Notes: a model not told the origin generated them from the letters alone. 64,000 nt of DNA from Lachnospiraceae bacterium (GCA_021772075.1 JAETNQ010000015.1:28268-92267); one strand, 5' to 3'. Shown: positions 42,687 to 52,790, numbered from the stretch's first letter. Numbers and translations are program-made.

Positions 42687-43721
42687 TTATCGAACGAACA
42701 TGCAATCACCAAAACTAAAAAAGCGGTATTTTTCCTCTACCGCCTCCCTGTAGGCATCGAGAACATTCTCCCTTCCCGCCAATGCGGAAACAAGCATGAC
42801 CAGCGTTGATTCCGGCAAATGGAAATTTGTAATCAATGCATCCATGACCTTAAAACGATACCCCGGATAAATAAAAATATCGGTATCGCCGCTGCATTCC
42901 TTTAACATGCCGCTTTTGTCCGCAGCGCTTTCCACCGTCCTGCAGCTGGTCGTTCCCACGCAGATCACTCTTTTTCCCTCACTTTTGGCCCGGTTGATCT
43001 TTTCCGCCGCCTCTTCCGGCACATGGTAAGATTCGGAATGCATATGATGTTCCAATATATTCTCCGCCTTTACCGGACGGAAAGTGCCAAGCCCCACATG
43101 CAGGGTCACATAGGCAATATCCACGCCTTTTTCCTCTATTTTTTTCAAAAGCTCCCCGGTAAAATGAAGGCCTGCCGTAGGCGCCGCCGCCGAGCCTTCG
43201 TATCTGGCATAAACGGTCTGGTATCGGTTTTTGTCTTCCAGCTTATGGGTAATATAAGGCGGCAAAGGCATCTCGCCCAGCCGGTCCAGCACTTCTTCAA
43301 ATATCCCCTGATAAGAAAACCGCACCAGGCGGTTTCCCTCCTCCACCACTTCCAGAATCTCCCCTTTCAGAATACCGTCCCCAAAACAAATCACTGTTCC
43401 GGGCCTTGCTTTTTTTCCCGGCTTTACCAGCGTCTCCCATACATCCTTTTCCCGGCGCTTTAACAAAAGCAGCTCCACCGCCGCCCCGGTCGTTTCCTTG
43501 ATGCCCGTCAGCCGGGCCGGGATCACTTTCGTATTATTCAGCACCAGGCAATCGCCCGGCGCTAAATAATCCGTTATTTCGCGGAAAAAATGATGCTCTC
43601 TTTCTCCTGTCTTCTTATCCAGTACAAGCATTCTGGAAGCGGAGCGGTCTTCCAGCGGATCCTGGGCGATCAATTCCTCAGGCAGATCAAAATAAAAATC
43701 GGATTTTTTCCATTCTTTCAT
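42687..43721 (-). CDS. queA: S-adenosylmethionine:tRNA ribosyltransferase-isomerase
   Basis: Makes epoxyqueuosine at tRNA position 34 by moving the ribosyl group of SAM to preQ1. 344 residues, usual size. Family blocks are [58 protein letters not shown] and [16 protein letters not shown]. Its start overlaps the aminopeptidase stop by one base (TAATG), so the two are coupled. Its product is the substrate of QueH, encoded about 9.4 kb away in this window. Confidence 0.96.
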   Translation of the reverse strand: MKEWKKSDFYFDLPEELIAQDPLEDRSASRMLVLDKKTGEREHHFFREITDYLAPGDCLVLNNTKVIPARLTGIKETTGAAVELLLLKRREKDVWETLVKPGKKARPGTVICFGDGILKGEILEVVEEGNRLVRFSYQGIFEEVLDRLGEMPLPPYITHKLEDKNRYQTVYARYEGSAAAPTAGLHFTGELLKKIEEKGVDIAYVTLHVGLGTFRPVKAENILEHHMHSESYHVPEEAAEKINRAKSEGKRVICVGTTSCRTVESAADKSGMLKECSGDTDIFIYPGYRFKVMDALITNFHLPESTLVMLVSALAGRENVLDAYREAVEEKYRFFSFGDCMFVR

Positions 43722-45142
43722 TATATTTTCTCTGCTCTCTTCAAAAATGCCTGGTAACCTCTCTTCGCTTCATAAACATCGGCTTTGCTCGTAGCCTCCC
43801 ATGGCGCATGCATGTTCAATACGGCAACCCCGCTGTCGATCACGTTCATCCCATAAAGCGCCAGTATATAAGCGATGGTTCCTCCTCCCCCCAGGTCTAC
43901 CCTGCCCAGCTCGGCCGTCTGGAAATGCACCTTTTCCTTATCAAAAATATCCCGGATATGTCCCATATATTCCGCGTTTGCATCGTTGGAACCTGCTTTC
44001 CCCCTAGATCCGGTAAACTTATTAAACACCATGCCGTTTCCGAGATAAGCCACGTTTTTCTTGTCAAAGCTGGCCGCGAAGGAGGGATCAAAGGCACTGC
44101 TCACATCGGAAGAAAGCATGCTGGAAGAAGCCAGGCACCGGCGCAGCTTCAACTCGCTGTATTCCCCGGCAAGGTTCATCACTTCCGCCACCATATTTTC
44201 AAAGAACTTGGACTCCATACCGGTCGCCCCTACGCTTCCGATCTCTTCCTTATCCACCAGAATGCAGCAGGCCGTCCTCTCCACCTCTTCTGTCTCCAGC
44301 ATTGCTTTTAAGGAAGAGAACGCGCAGACTCTGTCATCCTGTCCATAGGCGAGGATCATGCTCCTGTCAAAACCGGCCTCTCTCGCCCTGCCTGCCGGCA
44401 CTACCTCCAGCTCCGCAGAAATAAAATCTTCCTCTTCGATATCATAAGTTTCCTTCAAAATGGAGAGTATGCCTTTTTTCACTGCCTCTTTGGCATCCTT
44501 CTTGTCTTTCTCATCAGCGGAATCCTTATCTATGGCAAGAGGCTTATTGCCGATAATAATATCCAGCGCTTCTCCTTCGATCACCTTGGATGCCTTTTTC
44601 TCCAGCTGTTCCGCTGCCAAATGAATGAGAAGGTCCGAAACAAAAAATACCGGATCGTCTTCATTATCGCCGACGTTGATTTCTACGGTCGTGCCATCCT
44701 TTTTCATCACCACGCCATGGATCGCCAGAGGAATCGTCACCCACTGGTATTTTTTTACGCCTCCATAGTAATGAGTGTCCAGATAGGCAAACCCTCCTTC
44801 CTCATACATGGGATTCTGTTTCACATCCAGCCTAGGGGAATCGATATGGGCCCCCAAAATGTTCATGCCTTCTTCCATCGGTTTTTCCCCTATCTGGAAC
44901 ATAACAATAGATTTATTCATCCACACCGCATAGACCTTATCCCCCTTTTTCAAGGGCCGGTTCTCCTTAACCAGCATCTGGAGTTCCCGGTATCCCTCCT
45001 GTTCGATCTTATTGACGATCAGATCTATGCACTCCCTCTCTGTCTTGCCGTTATCCAGAAAATCCATATATTCTTTTGCGTGTCTTTCCAATTCCTGGAG
45101 CTGGCTTTCATCATAGGTCTCCCATACATTTTTCTTTTCCAT
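43721..45142 (-). CDS. M18-family zinc aminopeptidase
   Basis: Cytosolic metalloaminopeptidase (aspartyl aminopeptidase family), 473 residues. Metal- and catalysis-linked blocks are [32 protein letters not shown] and [18 protein letters not shown] Lys/Asp-rich insertion ([16 protein letters not shown]) lies at about 205-225. No signal peptide. It begins 43 bp after pheT ends and overlaps queA by one base, so it is probably part of a pheST-M18-queA transcript. Confidence 0.92.
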   Translation of the reverse strand: MEKKNVWETYDESQLQELERHAKEYMDFLDNGKTERECIDLIVNKIEQEGYRELQMLVKENRPLKKGDKVYAVWMNKSIVMFQIGEKPMEEGMNILGAHIDSPRLDVKQNPMYEEGGFAYLDTHYYGGVKKYQWVTIPLAIHGVVMKKDGTTVEINVGDNEDDPVFFVSDLLIHLAAEQLEKKASKVIEGEALDIIIGNKPLAIDKDSADEKDKKDAKEAVKKGILSILKETYDIEEEDFISAELEVVPAGRAREAGFDRSMILAYGQDDRVCAFSSLKAMLETEEVERTACCILVDKEEIGSVGATGMESKFFENMVAEVMNLAGEYSELKLRRCLASSSMLSSDVSSAFDPSFAASFDKKNVAYLGNGMVFNKFTGSRGKAGSNDANAEYMGHIRDIFDKEKVHFQTAELGRVDLGGGGTIAYILALYGMNVIDSGVAVLNMHAPWEATSKADVYEAKRGYQAFLKRAEKI

Positions 45143-45185
45143 CTTCTTCTTTCCTTTCTAATCCTGATATCTTTTCCTTTGGCTC

Positions 45186-47606
45186 TTACTGGCGAAGCTC
45201 GATCCCCAAGCCTTCCAGCCCGTTTAAAACCTTTTTCATGACTGACGTAATATCGCTCTCTTCCAGCGTCCTGTCCTTCGCACGGAAGGTAATGGAATAC
45301 GCCATCGACTTGAATCCTTGTTTGATCTGCGCTCCCTCATAAATATCGAATAACTGATAACCCTCCAATATTTTTCCGCCGCGCTGGGCAATAACAGCCT
45401 CTATCTGCCCCGCTAAAATATCTTTTGGCACAACCATGCTGATATCGCGGGATACGGCGGGGTATTTTGCGATCCCCTCGTACTTTCTGTCAAAAGTGGC
45501 GAACGGAATCACTTCCGGCATATCCAGTACCGCCACATATACTTTTGTTCCGATACCATAATTATCGCATACTTCCGGATGAACCTCCCCAAGATAGCCC
45601 ACCTTTTTTCCCTCGTAAACGATGTCCGCCTGTCTTCCCGGATGCAAAAACGGTTTAATGGACGCAGGGTCGTAAACGGCCTTTTTCTTCATTCCAATGC
45701 AATCAAAGAATTCCTCTACTACGCCCTTCATGGAATAAAAATCCCCTTCCCCGTACATGCCAAGGGTAAACTGCACCCTTTCTTCCGGCAGCTTCGTCAA
45801 TGGAAGCTCATCCGCGATATAAATATTCCCCAATTCATAAAGCCGTACCTCTTTATTTCTTCTATTATAATTGGTCGCAAGACTGTTTAACATTCCGTTT
45901 AAAGAAACCGTCCTCATAATAGAGAAATCTTCCCCTAACGGATTGGCAATCGTAATCGCCCTGCGCAGCGCGTCCCCTTCCGGGATCAACAGCTTATCGA
46001 ATACTTTGGGACTCTCAAAAGAGTAGCACATTCCCTGTGAAAATCCGCAATACTCAGCGATATCCCTCGCCTTTTGCTCGATCCTTAATTTAAAGGAAAG
46101 CTTTCCGGTCGTCGCTTCTCCATTGGGCAGAGAAACCGGTATCTTATCGTATCCATAAAACCTCGCCACTTCCTCTGCAATATCCGCCGCTCCCAGCAAG
46201 TCCTGGCGGAAGCTGGGAATTTCCAGCATCTGTGTCTCCTCGTCATACTTTAACTCGATCATGCGGAAAATGCCAAGCATTTCTTCCTCAGAAATCTCTG
46301 TTCCAAGCAGCCCGTTTACCTTCTTCGCGTCAAACTTGATTTTTACCGGCTCTTTCATCGGCTGGCACACATCGGCAATACCTCCCACCACTTCGCCGCA
46401 GCCCAGCTCCTGGATCAGCTGGCAGGCACGGTTGATCGCCGCCTCCGCATTGCGGGGATCCAGACCCTTTTCAAACTTGCCCGAAGCGTCGGTGCGCAGC
46501 CCGATCCTTTTCGCAGATTTTCGGATATTCGTACCATTGAAAGTCGCCGCTTCGAATAAAACTGTTTTTACGTCGTCCGTAATCTTGGAATTTTCACCGC
46601 CCATAATGCCCGCAATGCCGATTTCTTTTTCCGCATCGCAGATCATCAGAACTTCCGAGTCCAGTTTCCGAACCTGGCCGTCCAGCGTCTGGAATTCATC
46701 GCCGTCCTTGGCGCGGCGGACAATGATCTTATGCCCTGCGATCTGATCCAGATCGTAGGCATGCATGGGCTGGCCGTACTCCTCCATCACATAATTCGTA
46801 ATATCCACCAGATTGTTGATCGGCCTGATACCGCTGGCCGCCAACCGCCTCTGCATCCATTTCGGAGACGGCGCAATCTTAATATTCGTACATACCCTTG
46901 CCGTATATCGCGGACACAAATCCGCATCCTTTACTTCTACGGAAATATAATCCTCCACTTTTTCCCCGTTTTCCTGTACCATTACTTCCGGCGCGCAAAA
47001 CGGCTTGCGGAACGTGGCCGCCGCCTCCCTGGCGATCCCCAGCACACTGTAGCAGTCCACCCTGTTCGAAGTGATCTCATATTCAAACACCGTATCTTTC
47101 AGCCCCAGCGCTTCCACGGCATCGCTTCCCACTTCGGCATCTTCTCCGAAAATGTATATACCGTTTTCCGGCGCTTCGGGATACATTTCCCTTGTACTCC
47201 CCAATTCTTCAATGGAACACATCATTCCGTTGGAAGGAACCCCCCGAAGCTTCCCGGCCTTGATCGCGATCCCTTCTTCCGGCAGCGGCCCCCCGTCATG
47301 TCCGCCCGCTACTTTTCCGCCGTCCACGACTACCGGCACCTTGTCTCCTTCTTTTACGTTAGGCGCGCCTGTCACAATCTGAATCGTTTCCGCGCCGATA
47401 TTGACCTGGCACACAATCAGCTTATCCGCATCGGGGTGCCTTTCAATCTTTTCGATCTGCCCTACTACTATCTTTTCCAGATTTTTGTCCAGTCTTTCAT
47501 AACCTTCCACTTTCGTTCCGGACAATGTCATCGCATCGCAGTATTCCTGATCCGTGCATTCCAGCTCCGGCACATATGCTTTAATCCATGATAATGCTGT
47601 ATTCAT
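45186..47606 (-). CDS. pheT: phenylalanyl-tRNA synthetase beta subunit
   Basis: Large subunit of the alpha2-beta2 enzyme that charges tRNA-Phe; 806 residues from the ATG at 47606. An EMAP/tRNA-binding domain lies at about 40-150 (VGQIEKIERHPDADKLIVCQV). The B3/4 editing domain is at about 200-400 (RVDCYSVLGIAREAAATF; GVMGGENSKI-type GIMGGENS). The B5 domain follows, and a ferredoxin-fold anticodon-binding domain ends the protein (YPAVSRDISMVVPKDI). A TTG at 47615 with AAGGA close by is an alternative start. It follows pheS by 26 bp. Confidence 0.96.
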   Translation of the reverse strand: MNTALSWIKAYVPELECTDQEYCDAMTLSGTKVEGYERLDKNLEKIVVGQIEKIERHPDADKLIVCQVNIGAETIQIVTGAPNVKEGDKVPVVVDGGKVAGGHDGGPLPEEGIAIKAGKLRGVPSNGMMCSIEELGSTREMYPEAPENGIYIFGEDAEVGSDAVEALGLKDTVFEYEITSNRVDCYSVLGIAREAAATFRKPFCAPEVMVQENGEKVEDYISVEVKDADLCPRYTARVCTNIKIAPSPKWMQRRLAASGIRPINNLVDITNYVMEEYGQPMHAYDLDQIAGHKIIVRRAKDGDEFQTLDGQVRKLDSEVLMICDAEKEIGIAGIMGGENSKITDDVKTVLFEAATFNGTNIRKSAKRIGLRTDASGKFEKGLDPRNAEAAINRACQLIQELGCGEVVGGIADVCQPMKEPVKIKFDAKKVNGLLGTEISEEEMLGIFRMIELKYDEETQMLEIPSFRQDLLGAADIAEEVARFYGYDKIPVSLPNGEATTGKLSFKLRIEQKARDIAEYCGFSQGMCYSFESPKVFDKLLIPEGDALRRAITIANPLGEDFSIMRTVSLNGMLNSLATNYNRRNKEVRLYELGNIYIADELPLTKLPEERVQFTLGMYGEGDFYSMKGVVEEFFDCIGMKKKAVYDPASIKPFLHPGRQADIVYEGKKVGYLGEVHPEVCDNYGIGTKVYVAVLDMPEVIPFATFDRKYEGIAKYPAVSRDISMVVPKDILAGQIEAVIAQRGGKILEGYQLFDIYEGAQIKQGFKSMAYSITFRAKDRTLEESDITSVMKKVLNGLEGLGIELRQ

Positions 47607-47632
47607 TTTCTTCAACCATTCCTTTCTTTGTG

Positions 47633-48652
47633 CTAAAACTGTTTTAAGAAGCGGATATCATTTTCATAAAGCAGCCGCATATCGTCGATTTCATATTTTA
47701 AAAGAGCAATTCTCTCCAGTCCTACCCCAAAAGCAAAACCCGTATACTCCTCCGGATCGATTCCGCTCATTTCCAATACATGAGGGTGTACCATGCCGCA
47801 GCCTAATATTTCGATCCAGCCGGATCCCTTGCAGAACCTGCAGCCGCTTCCGCCGCATTTAAAGCAGGAAACATCCACTTCCGCGCTCGGTTCCGTAAAT
47901 GGGAAATGATGGGGGCGGAACTTCACTTTTGTCTTATCCCCGAACAGTTCTCTGGCAAATTCCGCCAGCGTACCTTTCAAATCCGCAAATGTGATATTTT
48001 TGTCGATCACCAGTCCCTCGATCTGATGGAAGGAGGGCGAATGGGTGGCATCCACTTCGTCGGAGCGAAATACCCTGCCCGGCGCGATCATTCGAATAGG
48101 AAGCTTTCCTTTTTCCATTTCATGCACCTGTGTAGAAGAAGTCTGCGTCCGAAGAAGGATATCGCCCGAAATATAAAAAGTGTCCTGTTCATCTTTCGCC
48201 GGATGCCCATCCGGTATATTCAACGCCTCAAAGTTATAATAATCCTTTTCCACCTCAGGCCCTTCTACCACCTCGTAGCCCATGCCGACAAAGATCCTCT
48301 CTACTTCCTCCAGCGCAATCGTATTCGGATGGCGGTGTCCCACGTTATTCTTTTTTGCCGGAAGGGTAACGTCGATTACCTCCGCTTTCATCCGGGCTTC
48401 CCTGAGCGCCCGTTCCATTTTTACTCTCGAAGCCTCTAACACTTTCTCGATTTCTTCCCTTGTTTCGTTCACCATCTGACCGATCTTCGGCCTGTCCTCC
48501 GGCGCTACGTCTTTCATTCCTTTCAGTACTGCGGTAAGCTGTCCCTTTTTCCCAAGATAATTGACGCGTATTTCGTTCAGCCGTTCCAGCTGTTCGCTGG
48601 CCTCAATTTGTTTTAATGCTTCCGCTTTGATCTGCGCTAATTTTTCTTTCAT
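47633..48652 (-). CDS. pheS: phenylalanyl-tRNA synthetase alpha subunit
   Basis: Catalytic subunit, 339 residues. N-terminal coiled coil (about 1-85), then the class II core: motif 1 region [17 protein letters not shown], motif 2 [14 protein letters not shown]...[19 protein letters not shown] and motif 3 [16 protein letters not shown]. The [14 protein letters not shown] loop marks the Phe pocket. Preceded by a T-box riboswitch and a two-unit repeat in the leader. Confidence 0.97.
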   Translation of the reverse strand: MKEKLAQIKAEALKQIEASEQLERLNEIRVNYLGKKGQLTAVLKGMKDVAPEDRPKIGQMVNETREEIEKVLEASRVKMERALREARMKAEVIDVTLPAKKNNVGHRHPNTIALEEVERIFVGMGYEVVEGPEVEKDYYNFEALNIPDGHPAKDEQDTFYISGDILLRTQTSSTQVHEMEKGKLPIRMIAPGRVFRSDEVDATHSPSFHQIEGLVIDKNITFADLKGTLAEFARELFGDKTKVKFRPHHFPFTEPSAEVDVSCFKCGGSGCRFCKGSGWIEILGCGMVHPHVLEMSGIDPEEYTGFAFGVGLERIALLKYEIDDMRLLYENDIRFLKQF

Positions 48653-48708
48653 CTGCTTTTCCTTTCCTTTTCATTATTTCTATCTCATTGCCGGACAACC
48701 GGGCTGTG

Positions 48709-48782
48709 CATCAAACGCCGGCATGCTTTGCAAGCCAGCTTATTGCAACAAACGCTGTCACGCTCCGCGAGCCAGCTTATTG
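48709..48782 (-). repeat. two-unit 37-bp direct repeat, copy B (reverse orientation)
   Basis: Reading the minus strand, unit 1 (48782-48746) starts CAATAAGCTGG and differs from unit 1 of copy A by one base, T for C, which keeps a G-T pair in its TCGCG-GAG-CGTGA stem. Unit 2 (48745-48709) is more diverged and its stem is lost. It lies in the pheST leader between the T-box terminator and pheS. Confidence 0.8.
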
Positions 48783-48790
48783 TAACAAAA

Positions 48791-49045
48791 TCCCTGGCAT
48801 TGCGCTATATAGCACAATGTCAGGGACGAAAATTCCGCGGTACCACCCATCTTCCCGCCGCAAAACGGCAGACGCTCTCTCCGCTTAACGCGCGGCCACG
48901 CCCCGCCTTACTTGCTTCATTACTTACGCGTTCCTGCGGGAAGCTCCGGTGGGAATTTCAAACTGCACCTGAACTTAAGGAAGCTTTCAGCCGACGACTC
49001 CCTCTCTCTGAAAGAAAATGCAATTCTGCTATAAGACATGCCCTG
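48791..49045 (-). ncRNA. T-box riboswitch (Phe specifier) controlling pheST
   Basis: Leader RNA that binds uncharged tRNA-Phe and lets transcription read into pheST. The conserved antiterminator sequence GGGTGGTACCGCG is at 48848-48836. The terminator hairpin is TCCCTGACATTGTGC and GCGCAATGCCAGGGA (48826-48791), then TTTTGTTACA. Stem I features AGAGAGGGAGTC and a specifier loop GAAATTCCC, with TTC (Phe codon) at 48955-48953. A -10 like TATAAT (49083-49078) lies upstream. The 5' limit is approximate. Confidence 0.92.
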
Positions 49046-49180
49046 CCTTATATACACCTTCACAGCCTCTATTTTTTATTATATTCCAACGATCCTTCGC
49101 TGTTATTCTAAAACATGGGTTTGAAAATTGCAATACTTTTTTATATCTCCCCTAAAATTTCTTTCGGCTTTCCCAAATGA

Positions 49181-49927
49181 TTACTCATAAAAATCCTTCA
49201 ATTCCTGCGCTATATGTTCCGCATCAGGATAAATATTACTAAGAGTAATTCCTAATATTTTCAATTCCATCAAAATATTCTTTTTACAGCTTGCAGGAAT
49301 GATCAATTGGAATAAAACATCTGATTTTTTCATATCTTCTATCCTTCTCTTCGTATTGTGGATAGTAAAAGCGGATTGCTGCGTATATACTCTCATATCA
49401 TACTCAACAGGACGGCACGCAATAATCTTGTTTTTCACCTTTTTATTTACCTGATGCGCATGAAAAGCAGGACGAAGCATATCGATTACCCTTTGCTTAT
49501 CCATCGGATAAATATAGGAATCAAATCCTTCTAATTCATTCAGTCTTCCCGGTCTTAATATCCATATACATCCATTATCATATTCATATTTTTTATAATC
49601 ATTGGTTGCAAAAAACAACGCAACTAGCGGCGACGCTGACCAATCTAAAAGTCTCGTTGGAAGGCCATAATGTTGCATGAGCGTCATCCATCCCGTTATA
49701 TATTCATCCGGACGGCTTTTCATAGATATGCTGGCTCTCATAAAAAAATCATTGACCAAATACTGTTCCACCTTTTCATTTTTAAAATTACCCCTTTGTA
49801 CGGAAGGAACCAGTTCCCAGTCCATAACGGAATGCCCTCGATACCACAGTAACTCATTGTACTTTTTCACTAATTTCGTTATCTCATGGATCATGTCTGC
49901 CACACTTGTTATTTCTATCGACATCAT
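49181..49927 (-). CDS. FRG-domain protein
   Basis: Protein of 248 residues with the FRG domain, named for its F-R-G motif and of unknown function. Seen blocks are LLWYRGHSVMDWELVPSVQR near residue 30 and LMQHYGLPTRLLDWSASPLVALFFATND near residue 100, the core FRG signature. No signal peptide or membrane segment. The start at 49927 has GGGAG seven bases before it; ATG at 49948 is an alternative. It lies directly downstream of tRNA-Met and tRNA-Val on the same strand. FRG proteins are often found in accessory or defence-type islands, but no such partner is visible here. Confidence 0.85.
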   Translation of the reverse strand: MMSIEITSVADMIHEITKLVKKYNELLWYRGHSVMDWELVPSVQRGNFKNEKVEQYLVNDFFMRASISMKSRPDEYITGWMTLMQHYGLPTRLLDWSASPLVALFFATNDYKKYEYDNGCIWILRPGRLNELEGFDSYIYPMDKQRVIDMLRPAFHAHQVNKKVKNKIIACRPVEYDMRVYTQQSAFTIHNTKRRIEDMKKSDVLFQLIIPASCKKNILMELKILGITLSNIYPDAEHIAQELKDFYE

Positions 49928-50005
49928 TTGTATTCTCCCAGATGGCATGCAAAATATAAAAGCCCAGAATACTTGTATTTACAAGGTTTCTGGACTTCTA
50001 TTGAA

Positions 50006-50079
50006 TAGCGAGAGGGGGACTTGAACCCTCGACACTACGGGTATGAACCGTATGCTCTAGCCAGCTGAGCTATCTCGCC
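50006..50079 (-). tRNA. tRNA-Met (CAT), elongator type
   Basis: 74-nt gene with a full cloverleaf. Acceptor arms GGCGAGA and TCTCGCT with discriminator A; D-arm TAGCTCAGCTGGCTAGA; anticodon arm TACGG-TTCATAC-CCGTA, anticodon CAT; T-arm GAGGG-TTCAAGT-CCCCC. No encoded CCA. The T-A/G-C pair 1-72 (G-T) suits the elongator rather than the initiator form. It is 33 bp after the tRNA-Val gene and shares its transcript. Confidence 0.95.
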
Positions 50080-50112
50080 ATATGAACCTTTACCGGCAAA
50101 GCCGATAAAGGA

Positions 50113-50185
50113 TGGGACCTATAGGGCTCGAACCTATGACCCTCTGCTTGTAAGGCAGATGCTCTCCCAGCTGAGCTAAGATCCC
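50113..50185 (-). tRNA. tRNA-Val (TAC)
   Basis: 73-nt gene. Acceptor arms GGGATCT and AGGTCCC, discriminator A; anticodon arm TCTGC-CTTACAA-GCAGA, anticodon TAC; T-loop GGTTCGAGC. CCA is not encoded. A TTGACA-18-TATAAT promoter stands upstream (50249-50220), so it starts the Val-Met tRNA pair. Confidence 0.95.
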
Positions 50186-50188
50186 ATA

Positions 50189-50249
50189 TTGACAAGTCGC
50201 TTCCGCAACCCGCTCTGCTATTATACAATTATATTCCAAGACTTGTCAA
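50189..50249. promoter_or_regulatory. tRNA promoter flanked by a 10-bp inverted repeat
   Basis: Minus-strand promoter: TTGACA (50249-50244), 18 bp, TATAAT (50225-50220). TTGACAAGTC (50189-50198) and GACTTGTCAA (50240-50249) form a perfect 10-bp inverted repeat 41 bp apart, and the right arm contains the -35 box. Confidence 0.6.
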
Positions 50250-50309
50250 TATTTTTTTTAAATTTTTTCAATTTTTTCATTTAATTTTATATCCTGCCCG
50301 AAGGATTTC

Positions 50310-52076
50310 TTACATCCGCTCCGGAGCCGAAAAACCCAGCAGGTCAATGCATGTTTCCAATACATTTTTCGTCAGCATCAGAAGCGCGATCCAGCCTTCT
50401 TTTTTCGCCGCATCCTCTTCTGCCAATATTTTTGTTTCGTGATAAAAATGATTGAACGCATTAGCGATATCATAAATATATGCGCATACCTTATGAGGCG
50501 CGGTTTCTTCATATGCATTTTCCATCATGCCAAGAAATCCTGCCAATTCCAGCATAAGAGACTTCTCCGGGCTTCCTTCTGCCGGCCGCAATGCCGGAGC
50601 TTCCGCTGCCCCTCCTGCCTCCGCATATTTAGAAAGAATCGATTTAATGCGTACCAGCGTATACAGAATATATGGTCCTGTATCGCCCTCCGAAGAGGTA
50701 AACCTGTCGATGTCAAAAATATAATCCTTGGATGCCTGGTTGGAAAGATCCCCATATTTTACAGCCGACAGCGCGACCACCCGGGCAGTCTCCTTTGCCT
50801 CTTCTTCTGGTACGGAACGATTCTGGATAATCTTTCCATACATGACTTCGTCGATCTCCGAAAGCAGGGATTCCAGCCGCATTACACCGCCCTCCCTTGT
50901 CTTGAAAGGCTTTCCGTCCTTACCGTTCATCGTGCCGAAACCAAGGTATTTCAACTTCGTTTCCGGCTTTACCAGCCCTGTCTTGCGGGCGCATCGGAAA
51001 ACCTGTTCAAAATAAAGCTCTTGCCGCTTATCCACCACATAAATAATTTCATCCGGCCCGATTTTTTCCATCCGTTCCTTAATGGTCGCCAGATCCGTCG
51101 TATTATACAGGGAAGCACCATCGGATTTTAAAATCATGCAGGGCGGCACTTCCTTCGTATCGGTTTCTTCCTTCACATCCACTACCAGCGCGCCCTCGCT
51201 CAAGTAAGCATAGCCTCCCGCTTTCATCTCCTCTACCATTTGGGGGATCAGGTCATGGACATCGGATTCTCCCTTCCACAAATCGAATTCCACATTCAGC
51301 CTTTCATAATTTTTTTTCAAATCCGCCACCGACACACGGATAATATGATTCCACAGCGCCCTATATCCTCTGACGCCGTTTTGCAGCTTATAGGTGGCAT
51401 CCATCGCTTTTTCTTTATAAGCATTGTCCTCCTTGGATTTTGCGCTGGCAGCGGGATAGATTTCTTCCAGTTCGGCAATCGTAAAAGGCGCTTCCTCCGG
51501 ATAATCTCCGGTAAAACTGTCGTCAAAATATACCAGCCCAGGCTCCCTTTCCTGCAGTTCCGTGATAATCAGCCCCATCTGCAGCCCCCAGTCTCCCAGA
51601 TGGATATCGCCGATCACTTCATGCCCTGCAAATCTTGCTATTCTTTTAATGCTCTCTCCAATAATCGCCGAGCGCAAATGCCCCACATGCAAAGGCTTCG
51701 CCACATTCGGCCCGCCGTAATCGATCAAAATTTTCTTTGCTTTTTCAGGAGCCTCCAGTCCGAATTTTGGCTTTTCCGCCATTTCTCTTAAATAATCCGC
51801 CAAGAAAACAGGACTCAGCTTCAAATTTAAAAAACCGGGATTCACTGCGCTTACCGACTCGAATACCTGGCTGCCCTCCAATTCCATGCTTACTTCCTGA
51901 GCAATCATAATGGGGGCTTTTTTATAACGTTTTGCTCCCGCCATCGCCCCATTGCATTGATATTCGCACAAATCAGGCCTGTTTGACGGAGTCACTTTCC
52001 CAAGCTCCCCATCGTATCCCGCCCGTTGGAATGCACTTTTCATTTCTTCCGATATCACATCCAGAAACTTTTTCAT
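50310..52076 (-). CDS. argS: arginyl-tRNA synthetase
   Basis: Class I synthetase charging tRNA-Arg, 588 residues. The HIGH motif is HVGH in GGPNVAKPLHVGHLRSAIIG. DALR anticodon-binding domain at the C-terminus (YILYTLVRIKSIL; NAFNHFYHETKIL). The Arg-binding region IGESIKRIARFAGHEVIGDIHLGDWGLQMG is present; as is common for ArgS, the KMSK loop is replaced (here FKTREGGVMRL). The ATG at 52076 overlaps the queH stop as ATGA; an extended frame to 52124 is not needed. Confidence 0.96.
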   Translation of the reverse strand: MKKFLDVISEEMKSAFQRAGYDGELGKVTPSNRPDLCEYQCNGAMAGAKRYKKAPIMIAQEVSMELEGSQVFESVSAVNPGFLNLKLSPVFLADYLREMAEKPKFGLEAPEKAKKILIDYGGPNVAKPLHVGHLRSAIIGESIKRIARFAGHEVIGDIHLGDWGLQMGLIITELQEREPGLVYFDDSFTGDYPEEAPFTIAELEEIYPAASAKSKEDNAYKEKAMDATYKLQNGVRGYRALWNHIIRVSVADLKKNYERLNVEFDLWKGESDVHDLIPQMVEEMKAGGYAYLSEGALVVDVKEETDTKEVPPCMILKSDGASLYNTTDLATIKERMEKIGPDEIIYVVDKRQELYFEQVFRCARKTGLVKPETKLKYLGFGTMNGKDGKPFKTREGGVMRLESLLSEIDEVMYGKIIQNRSVPEEEAKETARVVALSAVKYGDLSNQASKDYIFDIDRFTSSEGDTGPYILYTLVRIKSILSKYAEAGGAAEAPALRPAEGSPEKSLMLELAGFLGMMENAYEETAPHKVCAYIYDIANAFNHFYHETKILAEEDAAKKEGWIALLMLTKNVLETCIDLLGFSAPERM

Positions 52077-52765
52077 CTCTCTCTTTTTTCCTCTCTTTCC
52101 CTTTTGGAATATACACACCCGCAATAATCCTGCCGGTAGAGTCCGAACTGCGCCGACAGCTCGATGGACCTTTTATAACCGTTCTTTTTCTTAAAATCCG
52201 AAGGCAGGAAAAAAACACCGTATTCCCTTTCCAGCTTTTCTCCGATCTCATTCAGCTTCTTCGCATTTTTCAAAGGGCTTATCGTCAAAGTCGTAGTAAA
52301 ACAGTCAAATTTCTTTTCTTCCGCCAGTTCTGCCGTCTTTCTCAACCGTAATTCATAGCACCTAAAGCAGCGCTCCCCGCCTTCCGGGCATTTTTCCAGG
52401 CCTTTTGCCACTTCATAAAAACAATCCGGTTCATAATCCCCTTCTATGATTTCTATCCGGCGGGCTTTCGCCATGCGGTTATATTCGCCGATCAGCCGCT
52501 TCTGCTCTTCCACTCTTTTTTTATATTCCCCGTCTTCCGTAATATTGGGGTTATAATAAAATACGGTAATATCAAAATATTCCCTCAGATATTCCAATAC
52601 ATAACTGCTGCAAGGCGCGCAGCAGCTGTGGAGAAGAAGCTTTCTTCCCGGCAGCCGGGCTTTTGAAACATCCGAAGGCAGCGGCTTCCCGTTCCCCTTC
52701 TCCGCCTTTTCCAGTCTGTCAATGATTTTGTCCAGCTCTTTTGCATAATTTTTCCCATTTTCCAT
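52073..52765 (-). CDS. queH: epoxyqueuosine reductase QueH
   Basis: Iron-sulfur enzyme that finishes queuosine by reducing epoxyqueuosine in tRNA; it replaces QueG (a cobalamin enzyme) in many Firmicutes. 230 residues. The cysteines expected for metal binding are all there: CCAPC in LLHSCCAPCSS, CPEGGERCFRCYELR and DYCGCVYSKRE. NPNITEDGEYKKRVEEQK and YEPDCFYEVAKGLE are family blocks. Start ATG at 52765 or GTG at 52777; neither has a strong site. It overlaps argS by four bases and lies 25 bp after carB. Confidence 0.93.
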   Translation of the reverse strand: MENGKNYAKELDKIIDRLEKAEKGNGKPLPSDVSKARLPGRKLLLHSCCAPCSSYVLEYLREYFDITVFYYNPNITEDGEYKKRVEEQKRLIGEYNRMAKARRIEIIEGDYEPDCFYEVAKGLEKCPEGGERCFRCYELRLRKTAELAEEKKFDCFTTTLTISPLKNAKKLNEIGEKLEREYGVFFLPSDFKKKNGYKRSIELSAQFGLYRQDYCGCVYSKREREEKRER

Positions 52766-52790
52766 CGTTTTTACCACAAATTAAATTTCT

